From positions 1,302,001 to 1,366,000 of the forward strand of contig JAKTNV010000075.1 of the NCBI GenBank assembly GCA_022747635.1: a stretch of DNA of 64,000 nucleotides, in the 5' to 3' direction. The stretch's first letter is position 1. Each line of letters begins with the position of its first letter. Positions 31,204-41,934 of the stretch are shown here, in pieces. The position numbers and the translations under genes were made by a program. The DNA is from Hetaerina americana (Eukaryota; Arthropoda; Insecta; Odonata; Calopterygidae). The notes beneath the pieces are model-generated. The model did no database searches. It saw nothing but the letters and a program-made list of their open reading frames with translations, and was not told the origin of the DNA.

Positions 31204-32434
31204 ACTCTTAAATGGTACAAGACGTAAAGGAACAATATGTTTTGACATAATACCGTGCATGCAGAGTCACGGGTATTTATTGGCCTGGGCAAGAGGGGTG
31301 GCTTTTTTAATTTGAAATTTTGGCATTGTAATGCTCATTAGTGGTTGACTCAATCAAATGTCATGGTCGCAGCATCTCTTTGCAGTGTCTTGGAAAGTGT
31401 CTTTAAGGTAAACACCAAAGTGTTCAAAAGTTGGCTTTGACCTCGTTGCCCTGTGGCATGAAGCACACAGCTACTAATGCCTGTGACTTCGTGCCAGACC
31501 ACATGTCACATATGTACACCTCTATGTACACCATTTTAACATCTTTTAAATATCTGAGGGTGATGATTAGTGTAAATTGGCATGTTCCTGTTCATTTAAT
31601 GAAAAATACCATTCTGTTCTGCTTGATTGATAGTGTAATTCATCCTTTTTTGCTGCAGATTTCCTTTTAAGATAAAGGCAGTTGCCTCTGGAGAAGTCAT
31701 ATCAAAAGTGATCATATGTTCACCATTCCATGACCTCATTTGTAATCTGAACTTGTAAGAATTAGGCTTAGGTGTGCTACACCTTCTCTTCCTTAAGTTA
31801 ATTCAATATGGGAGAGTTTATCTGTGTACTGTGTCGAATGGACAAGAACTCATCTATGTCGTCTCTTGTAAATTTTACAGAATCAGTCACATTGTCCTGC
31901 TTTGTCTCATTTTTCACTTGCCCTCGGCTAAATCTCTGGTGCCACTGCTGATTATAATTTTAGCCCTAGTCTGATTTGGTTTTACATTTTCACAATGAAA
32001 TGGAATGCACTTATTCTACTGTCGGTATGCAGCATTGAGATGATAAATAAATGAAATCATTATGATGAATTTAATATCCCAGGTTTTTGTAATAAACTTT
32101 TCCTTGTTAAAGGTAAGGGTGACAGGAAATTTGTAAGCTGGGCCCAGTTCAACATCAATTGCATTTTTCACTTAAATAAACTGTCGCAATTAATTTCATA
32201 TAATTAGCAGGGTTAGCAACATGATAATTGTCATGTCCCCCTTTGATTTCCACAGATCTGTTAGTTTGAGACAGGTGGTCCTAAACAATGTTTTCAATTG
32301 ATGGAAATTACTATAAACTGTAAATATAATAATCAGCTCGAATGTGGGTTTGGTAGGTTGGGGTAGAGTTCACGCAGTACTAAGGCCTATTTAGTGCAAT
32401 ATTCAAACATCAGGGAAGTGCCTTTTCCTGTGCC

Positions 32435-32595
32435 TTTCCCTGTGCCATTTATGGTTCACCAGGAAGATCTGGTAGCCAAAAAATCACAAAGCTTGCATGG
32501 GCCTGAGGGCTCCTGAAGAGGCTTACCCAGGAATCGAACCTGGGCCTTCTGGTCAGTAGGCCAATGCCCTTCTCCTGGATTACCACGTTCATATA
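32435..32595 (-). mobile_element. tRNA-derived SINE (second family, S2)
   Basis: The minus strand reads a tRNA-like head: GGGCATTGGCCTACTGACC (anticodon-arm region) followed by GGTTCGATTCC, a B box at 32540-32530. The body continues with CTTCAGGAGCCCTCAGGCCC and CTACCAGATCTTCCTGGT. It differs from family S1 in body and orientation. The ends and target duplication are not resolved. Confidence 0.65.
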
Positions 32596-35399
32596 TTTCA
32601 TTAATATATGGCCGTGGAAATGTGTAATTTTTAGTGACCGCATTCAGGGTTCGATTATCAAATCAAGGCCTCTACTTCGTAAGTTGTTGAAATGAATTAT
32701 CTGCTCATATGTGAACAGGATCTCATGTGCTAAGGAATCACTTGCCCTCTTCTCCAACCTCTTGTTGGTAATCCTAAGCAACACGATCATTCGGCAATTG
32801 AAATTAAACTTAATTGTGGAGGACATAATTGCGGATGTTGCTATGAGAGAATCACTGGTTCAATTCCCGCCTGGTTGAGAATTCCTGGTAGATATTCCCA
32901 GGTAGGCTTGGGTCAATGTCAAGAAGTTAGTGGTGCAAACACCGGGGACTTGCTTGAAACCACAAACAATTATCCAGATTTTTTAAAGAAGGTCTTAATG
33001 GAGATGAGTTATGGGTCTACAATAATGACTCTGAAACCAAAGCCCAGTCTACTATCTATTGCTTTATTAATGAGACAAAGGAGAATGCAACGTGACAGTT
33101 GTTAATTACCATTCCAATTGAAATGGCTTTTCCAATTGTTTATAAAAGTAGAAGGGATGCTGGGTTGAGTGTGTGAGGCCCCTAGGAGAGTACTTCTTAG
33201 GGGACAGCAATGGCCTCCTCATTGTCCTAGGGAAACTATTCATTTCAGGATATTGCCTGGCTGTATCCAGGCAGACCTCTACTACGAATTTATATGGCGA
33301 GCGGGAACTCATGGACCAGACAACAGGTGAGAGGATTGATCAAATGAAAGAGGGAAGAAACCTTGTTGTATGCAATTCATTGTTGAAATGAGAGCACTGA
33401 TTCAATTAAGGATAATTTCAAGGAGTATCAAATTGTTCTGACATAGCTTTGCACTCATTAATCTGACTGGCATAGATATTTGTATACAAGTGGCAATTGT
33501 CTACATAGGCTTTTTAAGTTTGTGATGCGAACAGTTCATTTTGAAGTCATTGTAAAATATTAGTGGTCCTGAAATATGTTCCCTGCAGTGAGGTCCTTGG
33601 AAGTAGCTGCAAGGGCTGCTTGGGGTGAAATATGTTCCTTCGTAGGAGTTTGATGTTGGTTAATGACAGGGGTGACTCACAGGAGGAGTTCCATCAGGAT
33701 ATCTTTATGAATACTGGTGTAGTTTTTGATGCTTGGGTTGCTGCATTTCCTTTCTTGTTGAAAAAGATTGCGAGGAATTTCATTTATAGATATAAGGGTA
33801 CCCCTGGGAATATTTGCTTATTTTGTAGAACTGTAGTAATTCTGAAGTTCACTGCATGGTATAACCATGGCATAATGCTTAAGATTCTTTGTGTTTCTTA
33901 AATTACTCCTAATTAACCACTTTGTATATTTCTTATCTTTATTCCTTCCTCTTTGCTTTTAAAGCCATCATAAAGGCAGTGGTGTTAAAATACTTTCTGC
34001 AAACAACTTGGAATAGATTGTCTAACTTCCCCTCCATTTGTTTTTGTTTGTGGTATGTATAATTGGTTCACCAGTAGGTTTTAAAAATTCATGTTTAACC
34101 GACATGGTATACTGAGAAAGTTGCTGCTGAGCATATTCCTCTATTAGAACATCATCTAGGGAGAGCAGAATTTGTAACTGTTGAGGTGGCCATGAACAAA
34201 TGATGCTGTGTGTGAGCCATGCTGTGGATGCTCAACTACCATAATAATATGTTTTATAAGTTAAAATTGTAATACCTCTAATCAGTTCACTCATGTGCTT
34301 TTTAATTAAATTTCAAGGCAGGGGATATGAAACATGACGTTAGGCTTGTAAAACGTGGAAAAGTCAAGGATAATTGAAATCACTATTTGGACTCTGTTTG
34401 TTTTGATTCAGACAGAAACAGAGAAATTCTGAATAGAATCTTAAAATAAAAGTACTTAATATATGTATTTTAAATTGCTTGGATTTTTCCTCTTGTCATC
34501 TTTGTTATTATATTAGAGGGTGTAAGTAGGGTGCAGCGATAGTGCTTTTGATGGCTGAGTTTGCTGCTGGGAGTGCCTTAGAGTGACCTTGGAAGTTCCA
34601 GCCAAAGTGAGGGCCCTAGGTAATGGCGGTGCTTGTTGAGTGGAAATGTAATATATAATGTTGTCCGAGCAAAAGTGATGGCTTTGGTGACCAATGTTGA
34701 TGTTGTGCACTTGAACTATGACATCAATTTGGGAAGTAAGCAGGCTAGGGGTCATAAGAGTATATAATAAGTACTTAATACTAGTTCAATTGAATTGCTT
34801 ATCAAAAGAACATGTGTTAGTTAAGGATAGCATGTGTCCACGCATATGTGATGGATGGATTAAAAGGGAATTGAAATGAAGCGAGTCTGTGGGAGTGGGT
34901 ACATTCCTGCAGAACTGATAGAAAGAGATATTTAACCACAAAACTATTATTGTGAGTACATGAATGTGTGGGGTTCATCAATATATCAAAGTTACAAGTA
35001 CATACAATAACAATTCTAGTATTGGCTCTTTCTATACTCTCTTGGATGCAATAAAGAGTAATTATTTTCCAAAAGTTAACGTTTTTTTGGTTGTCAGATT
35101 GTTGTTTTGAAGGGAGAGTTTTCAATTTTTTTTCCTGTGTTGAGCTCTCCCAGTGGACAATACCGTATCAAGGTATGGACTCAAATAATCCATTGTAGGT
35201 TGGAATTAGTAGTTTTTCATTAAAATTGTGAGCCAGATATTTTAGAAAGAATATGGCTGAGCATAATTGTTTGCTACATTATTTCATTTTGAATCTTCAG
35301 CGTTACTTGTTTTGTAATTCTTAACCCAATTCATTGGTATGTTCCACTCAGAAATCAGTCGGATTTCTGTTTCTTCAGACATTTTTGAACGTAGGTATT

Positions 35400-36430
35400 T
35401 TACCATTGAGAGAGATGTTTCCCAAAGGCTATAATGGTCTGAGTTTTAGTTCTCATCAGCATGACTGGGCATGCATGAATTTCAGTTCCATCACCTAGTG
35501 TAATGTACCTTCCATCCTGCAAGGCGTTTCTGCATAAACTATAATTAAATTTGTTTAACAGCCGACATCCAGGTAAACTTGTCCTCTGGCCTGACATGTG
35601 AATTTGCTGCGTTTGAAACTCTTTTAGTACAGGCCACTTGTCCTTGTGCCCAGCTAGAGTGAGTGACCTCAACGAGACATTGCCCGAGGTACCATCCCCA
35701 ATCGAATGCGTATTGGTGCCTTCAATTTCAAGTCTTTTATTAATACTGTGCAATTGTTATGTTTTGGGTACGCTGATTGTAAAATGGTTTGGTGCTCCTT
35801 TGGTATTTTCATTTGTTTATCTCTGCAAGAAATTCTATTTCTGCATGTGACCGTCAAGTCAAATCTATCATAGGGCATTTTCCCTAAATTGTCAAGAAAG
35901 TGTCATGAGGATAATATATTCTAATAATAATGAAAGGCTTATTCCATTGCCATACTGCGGTTAGGACATAAAATGAGAGATAGTTATGCCATCCTCTGGC
36001 GTGGATATCTAATAACCACTGGCCTGCTTCCCGGGGACTTTTCAATTTATAGTAGCCATGAAGTGAGTGAATGGCGGAGATAATGCAAGCCTCCTACTTG
36101 TCTTTCAAAATTTTCACTAGAACATCTTTTTTCTTTGGGATGCTTCCTCGTCTTCTGGTAGTTTCACTGATTTCAGACTTTCAGGAAGACCTCTCTCTAC
36201 CCTGGCCCTATGCAGGAATGATGATGTCCGATCAAAATAAAACATCACCCCTTGTCATGTGTGTCAAACCATTACTGTTATCATTTTCAGATTCACTCCA
36301 AATGTGAGCTACACAGTTTTCTGAGCAATGTAAAATCTTCTTTGCCGTTACGTGGGATTTCGTTATCATTCGAACTCTAGTCAGTTCTATCGTAATTTGA
36401 GACATGAGACCAAATTTTGGCAAAAACTTT
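35400..36430 (-). pseudogene. Unrecognised gene remnant, minus strand, duplication copy 1
   Basis: Minus-strand frames share peptides with the other duplicate: ELTRVRMITKSHVTAKK (36400), the 'SESENDNSNGLTHMTRG' region, SLRSLTLAGHKDKW (35670) and MSGQRTSLPG (35600). Copy 2 has matching ELTRVPTITKSKVT, ESEVDDSTDLTNMTR and related stretches (53600-54780). Conservation of readable peptides in both copies, separated by diverged spacers, suggests exons of a multi-exon gene now decayed. The family is not recognised. Confidence 0.4.
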
Positions 36431-36674
36431 GTTCAAATAATATTTTACTTCTGTTCTCTGCAGCCATGGCACCCACTTGGTTATGGCTTTCATTCTGTTG
36501 AATAAATTTTATTTTGTTGAATTGTGAAGAAAAATATGTATACTCTAACCCTAATCACTTAAAAAATATTGTTGAAAACAATCTTTCTGTTTCTTCTGGT
36601 GCCACCAGGACTTTCAGTCGACACTGCTGACAGGGGGCCCCTCCCAAGCATCCTCGGGACGCTGGCAACCATCA

Positions 36675-37647
36675 CAAATAATAATAATAATAAATTTATT
36701 GGTCCTGTTGATATGTTAGTACATATATAGGCCTTGTCAAATATACATTAAAATAGTAGTACATATTACAAGATTTAAACATCATACAGCAATATTAACA
36801 GTCATTTAAACAAGAATTCTTTTACATTGTAAAAACAATTGCCAAGTAAATATTTTTTTAATTTAATTTTAAAATACCCCAGTCTTTGCTCATTTTTTAT
36901 TTCTATTGGCAAATTGTTAAATAATTTACAACCCATATACGTAGGCCCATTGCTGAACATAGAAAGTTTATGAGAACTTGTTACATAATTGGATTTTTTT
37001 CTGGTATCATAGTTATGCACATTTTTATTTGTTTTTAAGTTAAATTTACCTTCAAAAGTTTTTACAAATAATATGGATTCATACATATAAATGCAGGATA
37101 GAGGCATAATCCTCAGCTTTTTAAATAGGCCTCTACAGCTCTATTTTTGACTAGCATTACAAATTGTTCTTATTGCCCACTTATGGAGTTTAAAAATTCT
37201 TTCAGGTGGAGGGGAATTTCCCCATGCCACTATGCCATATTTCAATCTGCTATAGACATGTGCATAATATAGACTTATGGCTGTGTCAGTATTCGTAAGT
37301 TTTTTCATCCTTCTGATTAAATAACAACCAGAGGCAAATTGAGATGCAAGATTATCAATGTGACTATCCCAACTAAGACATTCATTTAAGAACAAACCAA
37401 GGAATTTAATACCTGTTGTACGTCCTAGACTGTTGTCTGTAAACTTAATGTATGGACTACAGTCAATTTTCTTCTGTGGCGTATGAAACAGCATATAGGA
37501 TGATTTACTCTTATTTATTAGAACCTTATTATTAGAACACCAACTCTCCATGTTTGTGACAGCTTCCTGAGCTGGTAGAACCACATTTCCTGCCTGCTTT
37601 AACAGATGATTGGTATCGTCTGCATACTCGATGAAATCTAACTGCAA
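36675..37647 (-). pseudogene. 5'-truncated non-LTR RT element with AAT-repeat tail
   Basis: On the minus strand, from 37647: DFIEYADDTNHLLKQ (catalytic YADD), NKSKSSYMLFH, GIKFLGLFLNECLSWDSHI, YYAHVYSRLKYGIVAWGNS, WAIRTICNA, then HNYDTRKKSNYV and YMGCKLFNNLPIEIKN. This is the RT palm end, thumb and C-terminus of a CR1/Jockey-superfamily LINE, related to the relic at 20.7-21.7 kb. A stop at 37145-37147 separates the two main frames (36802-37107 and 37141-37785). The 3' end is an AAT repeat at 36677-36695. It is cut upstream by the ORF1 piece at 37648. Confidence 0.85.
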
Positions 37648-38337
37648 GGGTTTCCAGTGATAAGCGTGCAGAGAATCTGGTCCACCCGTCCCTCTGTTGC
37701 TGAACGTGCCTCTGGCATCCTTGCTGTCGAAAAATACCCTACCCGAACATGTCACGTCATTTATGAAAACTCCGTTGATTGTCAAAAACTCCTCTCAAAA
37801 ACTAACCTTGCTGGTCTTGCAGTCAAATTTGACTATTTTAGAAAATCCCCCAACCCGTCCAATGCCATAGATGCCAGCAACTGGGTCAAACAAAATTGCA
37901 CCCTCCCGCCAAACTGCGTCCACTGTGGGAAAGCCCACGCCACTTCCGAATGCAAAAAATCTAAGGATTCCGCAGCAACTTGCTACCTTTGCAAACAGGG
38001 CCACACTGCGAACTATAGGGGATGCCAGGTCCATAAAAAAGCTAAACAGGCCATGTTGTTGCGTTCAGGTTTCACCCAGCGCGTAGATCCTGCTCCTTTA
38101 CCAGCCCACCTCACACAATCATACTCTGCTGCTCTCACCAACGTCAATTCCTTTCCCACTTTAATCCACCCCTCACCCACTGCACCTTCATCTCACCCGG
38201 AAACAAACACAAGCGAAGCTACAGCACTAATGTCTTTTTTTAAAGACACTTGGTCCAAAATGACTTCCCTTCCGTCCCTTAAGGACAAAAAACTGTTCCT
38301 CTTAGAGCAGATGTTCCTTCTCCAGGCCGAACCATGA
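37648..38337 (+). pseudogene. Jockey-like ORF1 fragment with zinc knuckles
   Basis: The frame reads GFPVISVQRIWSTRPSVAER, a NYFRKSPN-like stretch (FDYFRKSPNPSNAIDAS), then NCVHCGKAHATSECKK and CYLCKQGHTANYRGCQVHKK (CCHC knuckles). A hydrophobic helix ends the protein (KDKKLFLLEQMFLLQAE), as in the ORF1 of element M (IFILEQLLRLHV). The 5' third is missing. The stop overlaps an ATG (ATGA at 38334), as ORF2 starts do, but no endonuclease follows. Confidence 0.82.
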
Positions 38338-38345
38338 ATACCACA

Positions 38346-38400
38346 CCTTCACCTAGAATTATTTTTTCACCTAGAATTATTTTTTCACCTAGAATTAGGT
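38346..38400 (+). repeat. 18-bp tandem repeat, about three units
   Basis: Unit TTCACCTAGAATTATTTT, repeated nearly three times directly after the ORF1 fragment. It appears to replace the start of ORF2. Confidence 0.8.
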
Positions 38401-38529
38401 CATCCCCATGTACATACGCCTTCTCCCGTATAGTTCGTAGGATAGTCAGTAGTTCAAGCCGTTTCCTGTCGGCTTGTCACCTGTTGTCAAATCATGTATG
38501 TGTTCCTCACATGCTAGAGGTTTAGTTTC

Positions 38530-38670
38530 ATTTTTCACACAAACAACACGCACACTGACGTCATATTATTTCAAATTGCCATGGTATTAAAATATTGTAA
38601 AACGACCGGTTAAGGTGGGTAACGCCCACTGGTACGGTTTGTGTGTGCCCTTCACAGGACTTCCAATGAC
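38530..38670 (+). repeat. Repeat U (single copy), related to 59780-60075
   Basis: About 140 bp with ACACGCACACTGACGTC, TTGCCATGGT and GGTTAAGGTGGGTAACGCCC. It is the reverse complement of the two units at 59780-60075. The GTGGG/CCCAC hairpin is kept. It lies just before the GC-rich leader of element L. Confidence 0.7.
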
Positions 38671-39234
38671 CCATTTTGTCGATTCTGTGCACGAGTCTCT
38701 GCTCAACTGCCATCGAGGACGGACGTGTTTTTGGTGTGTGCCTTTTTCTCTTTGAACATCCCGTGCCGACTTAGTGTTTCCAAGTGCCGCCTGGCGGACC
38801 CTTCCCCGCCGAAGCCGTCGACTGCCCAGCCAGGCCCTTTGTCCCCGCCGAAGCCGCCGGCCACGTGCCACACCCTCCCCCTGCAGCGCGTCTAGTCTGC
38901 GCGTCGCGTGCCTGCCCAGGCCCCGCCGTCGCCCGGCCGTGGTCTTTCACTTTTCCCTCCCCTCCTTCCCCTCTCGCCTCGTACGATGGGAAGGATTTTC
39001 CTCGAGTTGATTTTTACAATGGCGAGTGAACAACGCCCTTTCTAGTGCAAATTACGATATGCGAATTAAATCAAGGACGACAAAACACTCCGGAGGCCCC
39101 CTTTATCATCCCCGTGGTTCCAGCATCAGTCTCGGGACACAAGCCCTCCGTCGCCGAGCCATATGACAGTACATCCCTGTTTCGGAGGATGCTAGCTCCC
39201 CTTCGAGGATAACTTGGTTGTTTCCGAACCTAAG

Positions 39235-39483
39235 ATGACTGAGTCACCCGCTGATTCAGCAGTGGCAGTCGCGAGAGCCGCCCTCTCCGTGAACGAGAGA
39301 CATGAAATGCTCACGGATCTCCGCTTCGACTCCCCGGTCCCGGATCCCCTCCTGATCAACGCCGATTCTTCTCCTGCTCCACCGGATGCCGCAGCCAGCA
39401 GCACGGCACCCATTTTACTCCTCTCCTGCGCCCGTGCCGATGGACGTCGCAGTAGGAATCGACCCGGAACCACAGGTGAGTGA
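39235..39483 (+). pseudogene. Element L ORF1 N-terminus
   Basis: Reads MTESPADSAVAVARAALSVN then ERHEMLTDLRF, related to ALAALSVSERDAILGIF of the piece at 48.3-48.95 kb. The frame is lost near 39400, where the neighbouring frame (39386-40180) takes over with PVPMDVAVGIDPEPQ. Confidence 0.6.
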
Positions 39484-40180
39484 CTCTACTTACCGGCTGG
39501 TCACGGATGACGCCATTCTCGAATCCCTTAATTCGATGGGTTTTCCCATGATTTCTGTGCGCCGAATATTCTCCACTCGTCCGTCCGATGACGAGCGGAA
39601 GGAAGGCATCACCGCTAGGCCAAGCTATGTAGCTAACACATGTCATGTTTCCTGTGCGAGCGACATCGACACAGTTGCTTTTTTAAATATCCATGCGCTC
39701 GCGCGATACTCCGAGTCCAGATTACTCCTTTTCGGAACTTTTCTAAAACTCTCTTCCTTGACTCACTTAGAATTTTGCAACAGAAAAGCAATAGTCGCAA
39801 GGAACCAACTAGGCTGCCTTACCGCCAGTGGTTCCCCTTTCTCTCCAGCCGGGCGAATCCGCCTGTATACGACGATAATCCGTCCGCAGCTTCTTTACGG
39901 CTGCGAGGTCTTCGCCGTCCGCAAGTGGATCTGGACTAAAGTGGAAATTTCCCAGAATAAATCCATCCGGGCCTTGTTGCGCATCAGCAAACTGACCCGG
40001 ATGTCCGATGGCCGTCTTGCCCGCAAATTCCCTTCCATCGCGGAATTCATCCTCAAGCAAGCGACGTCCTTTCGCTCGCGCTTATTGCAAACTGGAAACC
40101 CCCTCCTACGTAACATCTGGGATTATACACCCCCACGTAAGAAAAAATGCACACTGCCTAAGGACATTGCTCTTCTATGA
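39386..40180 (+). CDS. ORF1-ORF2 fusion frame of element L
   Basis: An open frame of 264 codons. The first part is the ORF1 domain (GFPMISVRRIFSTRPSDDER, compare element M GFPVFFARRIFSTRPSDIER). From about residue 130 it is the C-terminal part of ORF2 (AIVARNQLGCLT, TTIIRPQLLYGCEVFA, QNKSIRALLRI, GNPLLRNIWDY, KCTLPKDIALL), colinear with element M at 60.6-60.2 kb. The deletion joint is near 39770. It lacks endonuclease, RT catalytic site and knuckles. It is probably an accidental deletion product that happens to stay open. Confidence 0.7.
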   Translation: MPQPAARHPFYSSPAPVPMDVAVGIDPEPQVSDSTYRLVTDDAILESLNSMGFPMISVRRIFSTRPSDDERKEGITARPSYVANTCHVSCASDIDTVAFLNIHALARYSESRLLLFGTFLKLSSLTHLEFCNRKAIVARNQLGCLTASGSPFSPAGRIRLYTTIIRPQLLYGCEVFAVRKWIWTKVEISQNKSIRALLRISKLTRMSDGRLARKFPSIAEFILKQATSFRSRLLQTGNPLLRNIWDYTPPRKKKCTLPKDIALL

Positions 40181-40430
40181 GTCTTTCTTATGTCTGTTAA
40201 TTTTAGTAACATGTTTTCCTCCTAGTTGTATCCGCCTCACGGTTTAATTATGCTTTTTAAGGTCAAGAAATCATGTTCTCCACCGCAATCTTTCCCTTCT
40301 TTCATCATAACTTACATGCCGCTTCATGGCCTTCCGCTGCGCCTAGTCAGCACCCATGGTACTTGGGTTAAGTATTTTGTTTTCTCTTCTCCCCACACTA
40401 TGAGCCGCCTCACGGCATGGTAATGTTGCA

Positions 40431-40730
40431 ATTTCACCTGCATATTTTTGATATTCCTCCGCTTCACTGTGATTTTTCCAGAGTTTAGCGGAGGAATGCT
40501 CCAAACCGGTACGACAGCCAAATAGTCTACAAGTGCTCTCTTTCACGCTTTGGTCACTTTCTGCTGCCTACTCCCGGAAAGGTGCTGGAGCTCTACAGCC
40601 TGTCCACGACGCTGCAAAACCTTCTGGCGATTGCCCGCCCGACCTGCCATCAAGTCTGCACGCTTGTGTCAACTCAGTCATAGCCATAGGTACACTTACA
40701 CACACTTACACATAGGCAACTTGAGTCCTC
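40431..40730. other. Spacer between element L and repeat R280
   Basis: Nothing recognised apart from a short ACACTTACAC repeat at about 40690-40712. Confidence 0.45.
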
Positions 40731-41000
40731 AGCCGTAGCTCGGTGGGGGTAGGCTAACTAGTCCCTCCTTCTCACCCTCCGGAGGCGCTCGAGCTGTGTC
40801 CCCTGTTGGTTGTCTCGTCCGGCTACCATTGGAAGGGAGTTTACTCCCATTGCACTCCACTGGGACCTGGGCGGGTCCGCTTCTTAGGGCATTAGGGCGG
40901 GAAGGCGCCTTGGCACGGACCTGCTGTGCCCGCTCTGCGGATCGGCAGGGGTGTCTTAGGCGTCCCCCTACTTTCCCCTCCCCTCCATTAGGTCGGCTCA
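40731..41000 (+). repeat. Repeat R280, copy 1
   Basis: About 270 bp matching 57590-57862 along its length (landmarks TCCCTCCTTCTCACC, CCATTGCACT, GGACCTGGGYGGGTCC, CTGCTGTGCCCGCT). The reading is not coding in either copy. Both copies lie beside Jockey-like elements, so it may be a leader piece of such an element. Confidence 0.75.
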
Positions 41001-41129
41001 AGTCCCCTCACTCACTCACCACTACCAACGCAAACACACTGACACTCACTCCCCACACTGCTACATAGTGCTACTTAATACTATTTTCCTTTTTCTTAAA
41101 ATCCCCCCACCCCCTTCAAGTAGGTCTCA

Positions 41130-41690
41130 TTGGGTAGAAAGAATTGTTGGTCCCCCTTACCCCCCACTTTGAATCCAAATTTTTTGCCAGATTTGTTCTA
41201 AGACCCACTGTTCAGGAGATAGAGGCCCTACCTGCTTTAAGACGTTGTCAGTGGTGCCATCTGTTCAGTTCAACTACGAACCACGTAGTATAACTGGTTT
41301 TTGTATTTTTCCAAGACGTTCTTCAAACGCAACCTACCCCCTCCATCAGGGTGCCATACATTAGTGGGGTCGTTTGTTCCCCCCTTCCTCCCAATTTGTA
41401 TCCAAACCTTTACTCAGAATTGAGCTATCTCCCATAGTTCCCGAGATACAGCCCTTTCCCGCATAAGACGTTGTCGGTGGCGACACAAGTGTCAGCCACC
41501 GGTACTATCCCCTTATTTTACCACTTTTTGTTTAATATTTTTCAGAGCCAACTTCCTTGGGATTTTATTGTCTCAAATTGTTGCGAGGGTTGTTGATCCC
41601 CCTTACGGTTTAGGAGATACTGGGACTGTCCTCAAAGACATTGATGGGGGCGACACCTACCATCTCTTTTACACCCCGCACGTTAAAGTC
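41130..41690 (+). repeat. Tandem repeats of about 220 bp in the leader of element F
   Basis: Three imperfect units. Each has a C-rich start (GTCCCCCTTACCCC near 41151, GTTCCCCCCTTCC near 41378, GATCCCCCTTACGG near 41594), then GAGATA, then a shared AAGACGTTGTCRGTGGYGMC-like block (near 41240, 41465 and 41636). The third unit is shortened. Tandem monomers in a LINE leader often act as promoter units; that role is inferred. Confidence 0.75.
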
Positions 41691-41702
41691 TCCAGCGCTA
41701 TT

Positions 41703-41806
41703 AACAGGTGGGCACGCCTGTTGAAATCTCCAAAGCTCTCAACAGGTGGTTACGCCTGTTGAAATCTCCAGAGCTCTGAACAGGTAGTTACGCCTGTTGA
41801 AGTCTC
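41703..41806 (+). repeat. 38-bp tandem repeat with built-in hairpins
   Basis: Three units starting at 41703, 41741 and 41779: AACAGGTGGTTACGCCTGTT followed by GAAATCTCCARAGCTCT. Each unit can fold: AACAGG pairs with CCTGTT around 8 nt (TCAACAGG/CCTGTTGA, 8 bp, in the middle unit). A decayed version of the array is at 48950-49060. Confidence 0.85.
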
Positions 41807-41934
41807 CTGCTGTAACAGTAACAACTTCGCTCTAGTGCTATTTCTCAGCAAGATACCACCGCTATAACCCCCTTAGGCAGGGGTATCCAAACCATGGATC
41901 CCTAAGCCTCCAATACTGACCCCTCCCTGTTAAA

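Larger units (their letters stand above)
29965..36674. repeat. Large duplication, copy 1 (partner 49412-55082)
   Basis: Colinear matching blocks: 29965-30433 with 49412-49877, and 31012-31550 with 50333-50870 (both near identical); 31660-31750 with 50955-51060; 33788-34480 with 52560-53280; 34510-34730 with 53300-53480; 35270-36440 with 53530-54700; and 36480-36674 with 54890-55082 (all clearly more diverged). Copy 1 has a SINE at 30532 and different spacer content. It ends at 36674, where the AAT tail of a minus-strand RT element begins. Coordinates are by eye. Confidence 0.8.
38671..40430 (+). mobile_element. Jockey-like element L, internally deleted
   Basis: A GC-rich leader (38671-39234) precedes an ORF1 start at 39235. 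ORF1 then joins the C-terminal part of ORF2 and a 3' region beginning GAGTCTTTCTTATGTCTGT, similar to the 3' region of element M on the minus strand (60217-60232). About 3 kb of ORF1 end, endonuclease and RT core is missing. The leader resembles that at 48.06-48.3 kb in composition and position. Confidence 0.75.

Noticed and set aside
32520..32595. A functional tRNA gene at the S2 head (and at the S1 heads)
   Set aside because: The cloverleaf does not close (no acceptor stem pairing), and tRNA-unrelated body sequence follows. These are SINE heads.
41703..41806. 38-bp units resembling a CRISPR array
   Set aside because: The units adjoin directly without unique spacers, lie in a LINE leader, and the genome is eukaryotic; no cas genes are seen.
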